Shown: piece by piece, positions 24,537 through 33,737 of the stretch
How the letters are laid out: every line of letters begins with the position of its first letter
How positions within the stretch are numbered: the first letter of the stretch is position 1
Notes under the pieces: generated by a model
What the model was told of the DNA's origin: nothing
What the model saw: only the letters and a program-made list of their open reading frames with translations
The model's database searches: none
Made by a program: the position numbers and the translations under genes
From: an uncultured Prevotellaceae bacterium
GTDB taxonomy: Bacteria > Bacteroidota > Bacteroidia > Bacteroidales > Muribaculaceae
Direction of reading: 5' to 3'
Length of the DNA stretch: 39,899 bases
Assembly (NCBI GenBank): GCA_900318535.1
Contig: ONKU01000028.1
Location: 1-39,899 of the forward strand

Positions 24537-27500
24537 ATGAAAAAATTCAACGAGTATAACGGGTTCAACCTGTCAGATATCAACAAGGAAGTCCTGCAGC
24601 AGTGGGACAAGGAAGATGTGTTCGGCCGCAGTATCAGCGAGCGCGAGGGCTCGCCGGCCTATGTGTTCTATGAGGGTCCTCCCAGTGCCAACGGCATGCC
24701 GGGTATCCACCACGTGATGGCCCGCTCGATCAAGGACATCTTCTGCCGCTACAAGACGATGCAGGGCTACCAGGTGCCCCGCAAGGCCGGTTGGGACACC
24801 CACGGCCTGCCCGTGGAACTGGGCGTGGAGAAGGCCCTGGGCATCACCAAGGAGGATATCGGCAAGAAAATCTCGGTCGATGAGTACAATGCCACCTGCC
24901 GCAAGGAGGTGATGAAATACACCCGCGAGTGGGAAGACCTGACCCACCGCATGGGCTACTGGGTGGACATGAAGAACCCCTACATCACCTACAAGAACAG
25001 CTACATCGAGAGCCTGTGGTGGCTGCTCAAGCAGCTCTACAACAAGGGTCTGCTCTACAAGGGCTACACCATCCAGCCCTACTCGCCCGCTGCCGGTACC
25101 GGACTGAGCTCGCACGAGCTGAACCTGCCGGGCTGCTACCGCGACGTGAAGGACCAGACGGTGACGGCACAGTTCACCGTGCTGAGCGGCGACGAGCACC
25201 CCGTCATCAAGAAGATCCATGAGGCTGCTGATGCCGGCTTCAACGAGACCTACGTGCTGGCCTGGACCACCACCCCGTGGACCCTGCCCAGCAACACCGC
25301 CCTGTGTGTGGGCAACAAGATCGACTATGTGGCCGTGGAGAGCTTCAACCCCTACACGGGCAAGCCCGCCATCTACCTGCTGGCCGAGGCCCGCGTCGAT
25401 GCCTACTTCAAGGCCGACGGCAAGGACCAGCCGCTGGAGTACAACGCCGGCGACAAGGTGGTGCCCTGGAAGGTCATCGCATCGTTCAAGGGTGCTGACC
25501 TGCTCGAGATGCGCTACGCACAGCTGTTCCCCTGGGTAAAACCCGTTGACAAGGTGGACGGCAAGGTCGTGGGCAACGACAACGGTTTCCGCGTCATCCC
25601 CGGTGACTATGTGACCACCGAGGACGGTACCGGTATCGTGCACATCGCGCCCACCTTTGGTGCCGACGATGCCCGCGTGGCCAAGGCCGCCGGCATCCCC
25701 GCCCTGTACATGATCAACAAGAAGATGGAGACCCGTCCCATGGTGGACCTCACCGGCAAGTACTATGTCATCGAGGACCTGGACGAGGAATTCGTCAAGG
25801 ACTTCGTCAACGTGGAACTCTACAACGAGTACGCCGGCCGCTGGGTGAAGAACGCCTACGACCCGCAATACACCGTGGGCGGCAAGTTTGACGAGGACGC
25901 TGCCAATAAGGCCGAGGACCTGAACATCTACATCTGCATCCGCATGAAGCAGGACGGCACCGCCTTCAAGATGGAGAAGCACACCCACAACTATCCCCAC
26001 TGCTGGCGCACCGACAAGCCCGTGCTCTACTACCCGCTGGACAGCTGGTTCATCCGCGACACGGCCTGCCGCGAGCGCATGGTGGAACTCAACCACACCA
26101 TCAACTGGAAACCCGAGCACACGGGCACCGGCCGCTTTGGCAAGTGGCTCGAGAACCTCAACGACTGGAACCTGAGCCGCAGCCGCTACTGGGGCACCCC
26201 GCTGCCCATCTGGCGCAACGACGACGGTGACGAGAAGTGCATCGGCAGCATCGAGGAACTCTATAACGAGATCGAGAAGGCCGTGGCCGCTGGCGTGATG
26301 AAGAGCAACCCCTACAAGGACAAGGGCTTCGTCCCCGGCGACTACAGCGAGGAGAACTACAATAAGATCGACATCCACCGCCCCTATGTCGACGACATCA
26401 TCCTGGTGAGCGACAGCGGCAAGCCCATGAAGCGCGAGCTCGACCTCATCGACGTGTGGTTCGACAGCGGTGCGATGCCTTACGCCCAACTGCACTACCC
26501 GTTCGAGAACAAGGACGCCGTTGACAAGAACGGCTTCTTCCCCGCCGACTTCATCGCCGAGGGCGTGGACCAGACGCGCGGTTGGTTCTTCACCCTGCAT
26601 GCCATCGGCACGATGGTATTTGACAGCGTGGCCTACAAGAACGTCATCAGCAATGGTCTGGTGCTCGACAAGAACGGCAACAAGATGAGCAAGCGACTGG
26701 GCAACGCCGTTGACCCCTTCGGTGCCATCGAGAAATACGGCAGCGACCCCCTGCGCTGGTACATGATCAGCAACTCGTCGCCCTGGGACAACCTCAAGTT
26801 TGACGAGGCCGGCGTGGTAGAGGTAGCCCGCAAGTTCTTCGGCACCTTGTACAACACCTACTCGTTCTTCGCCCTGTATGCCAACGTGGACGGCTTCGAC
26901 CCCGAGATGCCTCAGGTGCCCATCGCCGAGCGTCCCGAGATCGACCGCTGGATCATCTCGCTGCTCAACTCGCTCATCGCCACCGTGCAGGCCGACCTCG
27001 AGGACTACGAGCCCACCAAGGCCGCCCGCGCCATCAGCACCTTTGTGAACGACCACCTGAGCAACTGGTACGTGCGCTTGAACCGCAAGCGTTTCTGGGG
27101 CGGTGAGCTGTCCCAGGACAAGTTGGCAGCCTACCAGACCCTGCACCAGTGCCTCACCACCGTGGCCCTGTTGATGGCTCCCGTGGCACCCTTCTACAGC
27201 GACCGCCTGTACCGCGACCTCACCCACAGCGAGAACTCGGTACACCTCGCCCGCTTCCCCAAGAGCGACGAGAGCGTCATCGACAAGCAGCTCGAGCAGC
27301 GCATGCAGGCCGCACAGGACGTCACCTCGATGGTGCTGTCGCTGCGCCGCAAGCAGAACTTGAAGGTGCGCCAGCCGCTGCAGGCCATCATGGTTCCCGT
27401 GCTCGACGAGCGCCAGCGCGCCGATGTCGAGGCCGTTGCCGACCTTATCCGCAACGAGGTCAACGTCAAGGAGATCAAGCTCGTGGGCAATGACGCCGGC

Positions 27501-28031
27501 ATCCTTGTCAAGCGCGTGAAACCCGACTTCAAGAAGCTGGGCCCGAAGTACGGCAAGGTAATGAAGGCCTTGGCTGCCCGCATCACCGGCATGTCGCAGC
27601 AGGAAATCGCCCAGTTCGAGAAAGACGGGCAGTTCACCGTTGACCTGGACGGCCAGCAGGCCGTTGTCGAGCTCCCCGACGTGGAAATCATCAGCGAGGA
27701 CATCCCCGGCTGGCTCGTTGCCAACGAGGGTAACCTGACCGTGGCGCTCGACATCACCGTGACCGACGAGCTGCGCCTCGAGGGCATCGCCCGTGAACTG
27801 GTGAACCGCATCCAGAACGTGCGCAAGAGCAAAGACTTCGACATCACCGACAGAATCAACGTCACCATCGCTCCCGACGAGCGCACCGACGAGGCCGTCA
27901 AGGCCTACGGCGACTACATCGCCCATCAGGTGCTCGCCAACAGCATCCAGGTCGCTCCCGTCGTTCCTGCCACCGCTGTCGAGCTGGACATGGACGGCTG
28001 GACGCTGCCCGTGAATGTCGAGAAAGTGTAA
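24537..28031 (+). CDS. ileS: Isoleucyl-tRNA synthetase
   Basis: A 1164-aa class I aminoacyl-tRNA synthetase, of the long form usual in Bacteroidetes. The N-terminal GPPSANGMPGIHHVMAR contains the HIGH-equivalent (near 57-61), WTTTPWTLPSN marks the editing domain, DVWFDSGAMPYAQ and EGVDQTRGWF are conserved core stretches, and KMSKR (GNKMSKRLGN) lies near 717. The anticodon-binding domain and a C-terminal extension (about 900-1164) follow. It begins the plus-strand run ileS, DksA-like, lspA. The reverse strand also shows a long open frame, which is a codon-bias artefact. Confidence 0.98.
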   Translation: MKKFNEYNGFNLSDINKEVLQQWDKEDVFGRSISEREGSPAYVFYEGPPSANGMPGIHHVMARSIKDIFCRYKTMQGYQVPRKAGWDTHGLPVELGVEKALGITKEDIGKKISVDEYNATCRKEVMKYTREWEDLTHRMGYWVDMKNPYITYKNSYIESLWWLLKQLYNKGLLYKGYTIQPYSPAAGTGLSSHELNLPGCYRDVKDQTVTAQFTVLSGDEHPVIKKIHEAADAGFNETYVLAWTTTPWTLPSNTALCVGNKIDYVAVESFNPYTGKPAIYLLAEARVDAYFKADGKDQPLEYNAGDKVVPWKVIASFKGADLLEMRYAQLFPWVKPVDKVDGKVVGNDNGFRVIPGDYVTTEDGTGIVHIAPTFGADDARVAKAAGIPALYMINKKMETRPMVDLTGKYYVIEDLDEEFVKDFVNVELYNEYAGRWVKNAYDPQYTVGGKFDEDAANKAEDLNIYICIRMKQDGTAFKMEKHTHNYPHCWRTDKPVLYYPLDSWFIRDTACRERMVELNHTINWKPEHTGTGRFGKWLENLNDWNLSRSRYWGTPLPIWRNDDGDEKCIGSIEELYNEIEKAVAAGVMKSNPYKDKGFVPGDYSEENYNKIDIHRPYVDDIILVSDSGKPMKRELDLIDVWFDSGAMPYAQLHYPFENKDAVDKNGFFPADFIAEGVDQTRGWFFTLHAIGTMVFDSVAYKNVISNGLVLDKNGNKMSKRLGNAVDPFGAIEKYGSDPLRWYMISNSSPWDNLKFDEAGVVEVARKFFGTLYNTYSFFALYANVDGFDPEMPQVPIAERPEIDRWIISLLNSLIATVQADLEDYEPTKAARAISTFVNDHLSNWYVRLNRKRFWGGELSQDKLAAYQTLHQCLTTVALLMAPVAPFYSDRLYRDLTHSENSVHLARFPKSDESVIDKQLEQRMQAAQDVTSMVLSLRRKQNLKVRQPLQAIMVPVLDERQRADVEAVADLIRNEVNVKEIKLVGNDAGILVKRVKPDFKKLGPKYGKVMKALAARITGMSQQEIAQFEKDGQFTVDLDGQQAVVELPDVEIISEDIPGWLVANEGNLTVALDITVTDELRLEGIARELVNRIQNVRKSKDFDITDRINVTIAPDERTDEAVKAYGDYIAHQVLANSIQVAPVVPATAVELDMDGWTLPVNVEKV

Positions 28032-28069
28032 ATTGACCGATTTTCCAACAATCAACAGATAACCGAAAT

Positions 28070-28456
28070 ATGGCAACCAAGCAAGAAAAGACCAGATACA
28101 GCGACGAGGAACTGCAGGAGTTCAAGGAACTCATCATCGCCAAAATCGAGCAAGCCGAGGAGAATTACAAGCGCCTGACCGACACTATCATGGTGGACGA
28201 GTCAGACCCCACCTTCAAGATGATGGAGGAAGGTGCCTCGACACTGCAGAAGGAGGTCTCCAGCCAGCAGGCCCAGCGCCAGTTGGGCTTCATCCGCAAG
28301 CTGCAGGCCGCCCTCGTGCGCATCGAGAACAAGACCTACGGCGTGTGCCGCATCACGGGCAAGCTCATCCCCAAGGAGCGCCTGCTCGCCGTTCCCCACG
28401 CCACCCTGTCGATTGAGGGCAAGGAAATTGAGGCCAGGAACAAGAAGAAATCTTGA
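28070..28456 (+). CDS. TraR/DksA-family protein with degenerate zinc site
   Basis: A 128-aa protein with an N-terminal helical coiled coil (about 12-85) and a C-terminal globular domain of the DksA/TraR fold (YGVCRITGKLIPKERLLAVPHATL). In E. coli DksA four Cys with spacing 3-18-3 bind zinc; here the same spacing holds Cys93, Thr96, Ser114 and Gly117, so only one ligand remains and zinc binding is unlikely. It probably binds the RNA polymerase secondary channel, but ppGpp-dependent activity is inferred only. It lies 38 bp after ileS and its stop codon sits 11 bp before the lspA ATG. Confidence 0.88.
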   Translation: MATKQEKTRYSDEELQEFKELIIAKIEQAEENYKRLTDTIMVDESDPTFKMMEEGASTLQKEVSSQQAQRQLGFIRKLQAALVRIENKTYGVCRITGKLIPKERLLAVPHATLSIEGKEIEARNKKKS

Positions 28457-28467
28457 GAAGCCTGCAC

Positions 28468-29151
28468 ATGAAGCTCTCTAACGGCAAACTGGCAGCGCTA
28501 ATCATCGCGCTGGTTATCGTCATCGACCAAGCGCTCAAGATTTGGGTAAAAACCCATTTCTATTACGGCGAGGAGGTGGAAATCACCTCCTGGTTCAAGC
28601 TGTTGTTCATCGAGAATAACGGCATGGCCTTCGGCATGGAACTGGGCAGCAAACTGCTGCTCACCCTGTTCCGCATCATCGCCTCGGGAGCGTTTATCTA
28701 TTACCTGTGGCGACTGCGCAACAGCGACGATGTGCCCAAGGGCTATATCGCCTGCATCGCACTGATCACCGCCGGAGCACTGGGCAATGTCATTGACTGC
28801 ATTGCCTACGGCCTGATTTTCAACAATCCCATGCCGCCCCAAGTGGCACAGCTGTTTCCCCCTGACGGCGGCTATGCCACCCTGTTCAACGGCAGGGTCG
28901 TGGACATGCTCTACTTCCCGCTGTGCGAGTGGAACTGGCCCCAATGGATGCCCATGATCGGCGGTAATCACTTCGTGTTCTTCCAGCCCATCTTCAACAT
29001 TGCCGATGCCTCGCTCAGCGTGAGTGTCATCGTGCTCATCCTGTTCTATGCCCGCTACCTGGCCACCATCAGCCCCAAGGACAAGGACAACGAGGCCGAT
29101 GAGGAGTCGGTGCCGGCTCAGGACGAGGACATCACTACCGGCAACCAATAG
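28468..29151 (+). CDS. lspA: Lipoprotein signal peptidase II
   Basis: A 227-aa inner-membrane aspartyl protease that removes signal peptides from prolipoproteins. The ATG at 28468 is used; the frame is open to a TTG at 28453 that overlaps the previous stop. Membrane helices start at about residues 8, 63, 93 and 175. Conserved parts are IDQALKIW, ENNGMAFG, GALGNVID, then the catalytic aspartates in NGRVVDMLY (Asp146) and FNIADASLS (Asp180). Between the third and fourth helices there is a longer loop, as usual in Bacteroidetes LspA. An acidic C-terminal tail (about 207-227) is cytosolic. The window contains several lipobox proteins that would be its substrates. Confidence 0.96.
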   Translation: MKLSNGKLAALIIALVIVIDQALKIWVKTHFYYGEEVEITSWFKLLFIENNGMAFGMELGSKLLLTLFRIIASGAFIYYLWRLRNSDDVPKGYIACIALITAGALGNVIDCIAYGLIFNNPMPPQVAQLFPPDGGYATLFNGRVVDMLYFPLCEWNWPQWMPMIGGNHFVFFQPIFNIADASLSVSVIVLILFYARYLATISPKDKDNEADEESVPAQDEDITTGNQ

Positions 29152-29166
29152 ACCTCTCTCCCCGCC

Positions 29167-30066
29167 ATGACACGAATCACGTCCCGCATACTCCTGCTGC
29201 CGCTGCTGGCCCTGGTGCTGCTGTCCTGCGGCAGGACCCCTCGAGGCGTGATGAGCCAGAACGAGATGGCCGACCTGATTGTCGACCTGCAGATCGCCGA
29301 AGCCTATATCGAGAACCACAGCCAAGATTTCGTGGACGACTCGAGCAAACTGGCCTTGAAGCAGGGCATCTTCAAGAAACATGGCATCACCCAGCAGGAC
29401 TACGACACGTCGCTGGTGTGGTATGCCCACAACATGGAAGATTACATCAAGGCCTACGACAAGGCCGTGGGCAAACTCCAGGCACGGCAAGACAAGTTGG
29501 TTAAAAACAAGGTCAACGACAACAGCCGTCCCGCCGACATGACGGGCGGCGGACCCATCACCAAGGAGAATATCCCCGGCGGACCCAGTGCTGTGCGCCA
29601 CCATGGCCAGAACTTGGCCAAGCGTAAACTCGGCACCGACGCCAAGAGCGATTCCGCCGATCTGTGGAAAGGTCAACGCTACTACATGCTCACCCAGGGT
29701 GCCAAGCGCGGCTTCATCACCTTTGACATCCCGCCCGATGCCAACAAGCGGCCTGGCGACCGTTACCAGCTGGCCTATAAGCTCTATCGGGGCGGCAATG
29801 ATTTCAAGGTGAGCGTGAATGTGGACTACACCGACGGCAGCACGTCACAGATCACCCGCAGCACCAACAGCGACGGATGGGTCAATGTGGACGTGCAGAG
29901 CGACTCCACCCGCCAGGTGAGACGCATCTACGGCTATGTGAGCTACGACATGAAACGCGGGCACACCGCCTTTGTGGACAGCCTGATGCTCATGCGCACT
30001 CACCTGAGCAAGAGCAACTACGGCTTTATCCACGCCCAGCGGCTGCTGGAGCGCGGCAGCAAATGA
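29167..30066 (+). CDS. DUF4296 lipoprotein
   Basis: A 299-aa lipoprotein (signal peptide and lipobox LLSC, Cys21). Residues about 30-115 match the DUF4296 family (MADLIVDLQIAEAYI and the HGITQQDYDTSLVWY segment). The family commonly follows lspA in Bacteroidetes and its function is unknown. Residues 115-170 form a charged, Gly/Pro-containing linker, and the C-terminal 130 residues (about 170-299) are beta-rich and unassigned. It starts 15 bp after lspA and is probably co-transcribed with it. Confidence 0.85.
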   Translation: MTRITSRILLLPLLALVLLSCGRTPRGVMSQNEMADLIVDLQIAEAYIENHSQDFVDDSSKLALKQGIFKKHGITQQDYDTSLVWYAHNMEDYIKAYDKAVGKLQARQDKLVKNKVNDNSRPADMTGGGPITKENIPGGPSAVRHHGQNLAKRKLGTDAKSDSADLWKGQRYYMLTQGAKRGFITFDIPPDANKRPGDRYQLAYKLYRGGNDFKVSVNVDYTDGSTSQITRSTNSDGWVNVDVQSDSTRQVRRIYGYVSYDMKRGHTAFVDSLMLMRTHLSKSNYGFIHAQRLLERGSK

Positions 30067-30093
30067 TTTACCCTCTTTTCCTCCTCCCGCCCC

Positions 30094-30678
30094 ATGAACA
30101 ACCTGTACTTGCAACTGTTCCTGACATTCTGCAAAATCGGCGCTTTCACCTTTGGCGGCGGTTGGGCAATGATCAGCATCATCCAGCGCGAGATTGTCGA
30201 GAAACACAAGTGGATAGCCCTCGACGACTTCCTTGACCTGCTGGCCGTGGCACAGTCCATGCCCGGCATCCTCGCCGTGAACATCAGCGTCGTGGTGGGC
30301 GACCGCCTCAAGGGCGTGAAAGGCAGCGTGTGTGCCGCCATCGGCACCATCCTGCCGTCGTTCCTGATGATTCTTGCCATCGCCATCTTTCTCACCCCCG
30401 ACACCATCAAGAACAATGCCGTCGTGAGCCGCATCTTCAAGGGCATCCGCCCCGCGGTGGTCGCGCTCATCGTCGCTCCGGTGCTCACCACAGCCCGTGC
30501 GGCAGGCATCAACTGGAAAACGGTCATCATCCCCGTGGCGGTAGCCCTGCTCATCTACAGCAAGATTCCCTACATCTCCAATCCCATCATCTACATCGTG
30601 CTGGGCGCCATTGGAGGGTACATTTACTATATGCACAGCCTGTTGAAGGGCGCGGGAAAGGAGGCCGGCGATGATTGA
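30094..30678 (+). CDS. Chromate transporter family (CHR), half-size subunit 1
   Basis: A 194-aa inner-membrane protein corresponding to one half of ChrA. The FCKIGAFTFGGGWAM motif and SIIQREIV are near the N-terminus, followed by VAQSMPGILAVN. Predicted membrane segments are at about 8-28, 73-98, 112-132 and 145-175. Short-chain CHR proteins work as pairs of opposite topology; the second gene overlaps this one by 8 bp. Substrate in anaerobic gut bacteria may be an oxyanion other than chromate. It follows DUF4296 by 27 bp. Confidence 0.9.
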   Translation: MNNLYLQLFLTFCKIGAFTFGGGWAMISIIQREIVEKHKWIALDDFLDLLAVAQSMPGILAVNISVVVGDRLKGVKGSVCAAIGTILPSFLMILAIAIFLTPDTIKNNAVVSRIFKGIRPAVVALIVAPVLTTARAAGINWKTVIIPVAVALLIYSKIPYISNPIIYIVLGAIGGYIYYMHSLLKGAGKEAGDD

Positions 30679-31213
30679 GAATTACCTGAAACTCGTCTGG
30701 GCCTACCTGAAAATCGGCCTGTTCGGCTTTGGCGGCGGTTATGCGATGCTATCGCTCATCCAGCGCGAAGTCGTGGACTCGGGATGGATCACCAGCCAGA
30801 TGTTCACCGACATCGTCGCCATCTCGCAGATGACGCCAGGCCCCATCGGCATCAACAGCGCCACCTACATCGGCTATGTGGTCACGGGCAGCGTGCTGGG
30901 TTCGCTGGTGACGACACTCACCGTGGTGCTGCCGCCGTTCATCCTCACGCTCATCGCCGCCCACTACATCGAGCGGCACAAGCAGAGCCCCTTCATCAAG
31001 GGCGCCTTCATGGGTCTGAGACCCGTTGTGGTCGGCCTGATCGCTTCGGCAGCCTTGCTGCTGATGAACAGCGAGAACTTCGGCTACGAGGTGAGTGAGC
31101 GCATAATCACCATTGCCATTTGCGTCGCCTCGTTCTGCATCGTCTATTTCACGCGCGTTCATCCCATCCTTGTCATTATTCTTGCCGGCATCACCGGCCT
31201 GCTCGTCTTTTAA
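30671..31213 (+). CDS. Chromate transporter family (CHR), half-size subunit 2
   Basis: A 180-aa partner of the preceding gene: YLKIGLFGFGGGYAMLSLIQ, then the canonical ISQMTPGPIGIN, with four or five membrane segments. The 8-bp overlap with the first half implies coupled translation and a heteromeric transporter. The GH9 fusion gene starts one base after this stop. Confidence 0.92.
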   Translation: MIENYLKLVWAYLKIGLFGFGGGYAMLSLIQREVVDSGWITSQMFTDIVAISQMTPGPIGINSATYIGYVVTGSVLGSLVTTLTVVLPPFILTLIAAHYIERHKQSPFIKGAFMGLRPVVVGLIASAALLLMNSENFGYEVSERIITIAICVASFCIVYFTRVHPILVIILAGITGLLVF

Positions 31214-31214
31214 T

Positions 31215-33737
31215 ATGAATCAACGACTGCTTACATTCATTTCATTCGTGGCCATGGCCATCCTGACGGTCCATGCCGCCGGATGGATCCGCATCAACCA
31301 ACTGGGCTACCTGCCCCACGCGACCAAGGTGGCTGTGCTCATCAGCCAGGAAAAAGTCGAGGTCACACAGTTTGAACTCGTCGATGCCTATACCGGCAAG
31401 ACGGCCTACCGCTCGACGGCCACGCGCAATATGGGACCGAATGGCCAGATGGCAGCGACCTGCCGTTTGGACTTCAGCGCTTTTGAGGACGAAGGGGCCT
31501 ACCGCATCGTGGCCGCGGGCATCGAGTCACCGATATTTCCCATCAACAACCGGGTGTGGGACGGTACAGCCGACTTTGTGCTCAACTACATGCGCCAGCA
31601 ACGATGCGGCTTCAACCCGTTCCAGCGCGACAGCTGCCACGTCAAGGACGCCTACGTGCGCTACCACCCCGAAAAGGAGGGCCAGCGCATCGACGTGCGC
31701 GGCGGCTGGCACGACGCGGCCGACTTGCTGCAGTACACCACCACGAGCGCCAACGCCATCTACCAGATGATGCTCGCCTGGCAACAGTGCCCGGGAGCCT
31801 TCGGTGACCAGTATCAGGCCAACGGTCTGGAAGGCGCCAACGGCATCCCCGACATCATCGACGAGATTTATTGGGGCCTGACGTGGCTCGACAAGATGAA
31901 TCCCGCCCCGGGCGAACTCTATAACCAGATCGCCGACGACCGCGACCACATCGGCATGAAACTGCCCAAGGACGACCCTGCCGACTACGGCTGGGGACCC
32001 AACAACGGGCGGCCCGTCTATTACATCGACGGCAAGCCGCAACAGCGCGGCAAATTCATGAACGCCACGATGGGAGCGGCCAGCACGGCGGGTAAATTTG
32101 CCAGCGACTTCGCCCTCGGCGCACAGGTGCTGGCACCCTACTATCCCGAGTTTGCCGCCAAAATCGCCGCCAAGGCCGCCGATGCCTATCAGGTGGGCAT
32201 CGACAAGCCCGGCAATGCCCAAACGGTGAGCGTGGTGTCGCCCTACATCTACGAGGAAGACAACTGGGTCGATGACATGGAACTGGGCGCCATCGAGCTC
32301 TACCACGCCACAGGCGACGCGAAATACCTGACCCAGGCAGTGGAATATGGCCGTCGCGAACCCATCACGCCCTGGATGGGCGCCGACAGTGCCCGCCACT
32401 ACCAGTGGTACCCCTTCATGAACATGGGGCACGTGCGCCTGGCTCAAGAGGCCAACGGCACCAACGACCGCTTGCAGGACGAATTCATCCGCAACATCAA
32501 GGCGGGCATCGAGCGCGTCTATGTGCGCGCCGAGCAGACGGGCAGCCCCTTCCTGTGGGGCATACCCGGCATCTGGTGCAGCAATAACCTCACCACGGCG
32601 ATGCTCACCCAATGCATCCTCTACCGCCAGTTGACGGGCAACTGCGAGTTCATCGAGATGGAGGCGGCCCTGCGCGACTGGCTGCTGGGCTGCAACCCGT
32701 GGGGCACGAGCATGATTGTGGAGCTGCCCCGTGGCGGCACCTATCCGCATGCCACCCACAGCAACTTCGTCATGGAAGGCGTCGGCATGCCCACGGGCGG
32801 ACTGGTGGACGGCCCTGTATATGCAACCATCTTCAACAGCCTCAAGGGCGTGAACCTGGCCGATGACATGATCAACATCAACGGCAACACCTATGACCTG
32901 TTCCAGCCCCATGACGTGGTCTATCACGACAACACCCACGACTACAGCACCAACGAGCCCACCATGGACGGCACCGCCTCGCTGACCTTCCCCTTCTCGT
33001 ACTATGAGACCGAGGGCAAGAGCGCCAGCGGCAACTTCCTGTGGGACGAGGGAGCCATCGTGCGCGGCGATGCGGACAAGAAGCAAATTTGCCTCGTGTT
33101 CACCGCCGATGACCGTGCCGACGGCGCCGAGCGCATCATCAGCACCCTCAAGAAACAGGGCATCAAGGGAGCCTTCTTCTTTACAGGCCGCTTTTTTGAC
33201 CTGTATCCTGACGTGGTCAAGCGCCTGATTGCCGACGGCCACTACGTGGGCAGCCACAGCTACGGACACCTGGTCTATTGCTCGTGGGAGAACCGCGACT
33301 CGCTGCTAGTGACGCGCGACGAATTCCGCGACGACATCATCAAGAGTTTCAACAAGTTGGCCGAGTTCGGCATCACGCCGCAGCAGGCACCGTGGATGAT
33401 TCCGCCCTATGAGTGGCACAACGCTACCATCGCGGCCTGGGCACGCGAGATGGGCCTGCAACTCATCAATTTCTCGCCCGGCACCCTCAGCAGCATGGAC
33501 TACACCTATCCCGGCATCACCGGCAGCAACCCCTACCGCGACAACCGCTGGCTGTGGGACCGCATCATGCGCTGCGAGCGGGAAAAGACCCTTAACGGCC
33601 AACTGCTCATGATCCACTTCGGGACCGACGAGCGCCGCACCGAGAAATTCTACGACCGCCTGCCCGCCCTCATCAAGAACCTCAAGAAAAAGGGGTACTC
33701 CTTCGTCTCCCTCAACGAAATGCTGGAAAACCGATGA
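31215..33737 (+). CDS. Exported GH9 glycoside hydrolase fused to a NodB-like (CE4) polysaccharide deacetylase
   Basis: An 840-aa protein. The ATG at 31215 gives a signal peptide (about 1-22); the longer frame reads into the transporter gene. Residues about 24-110 are the Ig-like N-terminal domain of GH9 enzymes (INQLGYLPHATKVAV). The GH9 domain (about 115-605) has the GGWHDAAD motif (Asp167 and Asp170) and the C-terminal NEPTMDG motif with proton-donor Glu581. Residues about 625-840 are a NodB domain: Asp632-Asp633 (TADD), His681 and His685 (GSHSYGH) for metal binding, and His801 (MIHFG). The third motif reads IPPYEW, lacking the usual Arg of RPPY. The product is secreted and should hydrolyse and deacetylate a beta-glucan or xylan-like chain, but the acceptor is unknown. 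It overlaps the acyltransferase gene by 4 bp. Confidence 0.92.
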   Translation: MNQRLLTFISFVAMAILTVHAAGWIRINQLGYLPHATKVAVLISQEKVEVTQFELVDAYTGKTAYRSTATRNMGPNGQMAATCRLDFSAFEDEGAYRIVAAGIESPIFPINNRVWDGTADFVLNYMRQQRCGFNPFQRDSCHVKDAYVRYHPEKEGQRIDVRGGWHDAADLLQYTTTSANAIYQMMLAWQQCPGAFGDQYQANGLEGANGIPDIIDEIYWGLTWLDKMNPAPGELYNQIADDRDHIGMKLPKDDPADYGWGPNNGRPVYYIDGKPQQRGKFMNATMGAASTAGKFASDFALGAQVLAPYYPEFAAKIAAKAADAYQVGIDKPGNAQTVSVVSPYIYEEDNWVDDMELGAIELYHATGDAKYLTQAVEYGRREPITPWMGADSARHYQWYPFMNMGHVRLAQEANGTNDRLQDEFIRNIKAGIERVYVRAEQTGSPFLWGIPGIWCSNNLTTAMLTQCILYRQLTGNCEFIEMEAALRDWLLGCNPWGTSMIVELPRGGTYPHATHSNFVMEGVGMPTGGLVDGPVYATIFNSLKGVNLADDMININGNTYDLFQPHDVVYHDNTHDYSTNEPTMDGTASLTFPFSYYETEGKSASGNFLWDEGAIVRGDADKKQICLVFTADDRADGAERIISTLKKQGIKGAFFFTGRFFDLYPDVVKRLIADGHYVGSHSYGHLVYCSWENRDSLLVTRDEFRDDIIKSFNKLAEFGITPQQAPWMIPPYEWHNATIAAWAREMGLQLINFSPGTLSSMDYTYPGITGSNPYRDNRWLWDRIMRCEREKTLNGQLLMIHFGTDERRTEKFYDRLPALIKNLKKKGYSFVSLNEMLENR

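Noticed and set aside
24573-28076. A long open frame antisense to ileS
   Set aside because: It mirrors the ileS codons, has no recognisable domain or signal, and arises from GC-rich third positions. Similar antisense frames lie opposite the genes at 14343, 15609, 16760 and 31215.
31113-31214. Longer start for the GH9 fusion
   Set aside because: It would read into the transporter gene and remove the signal peptide from the N-terminus.
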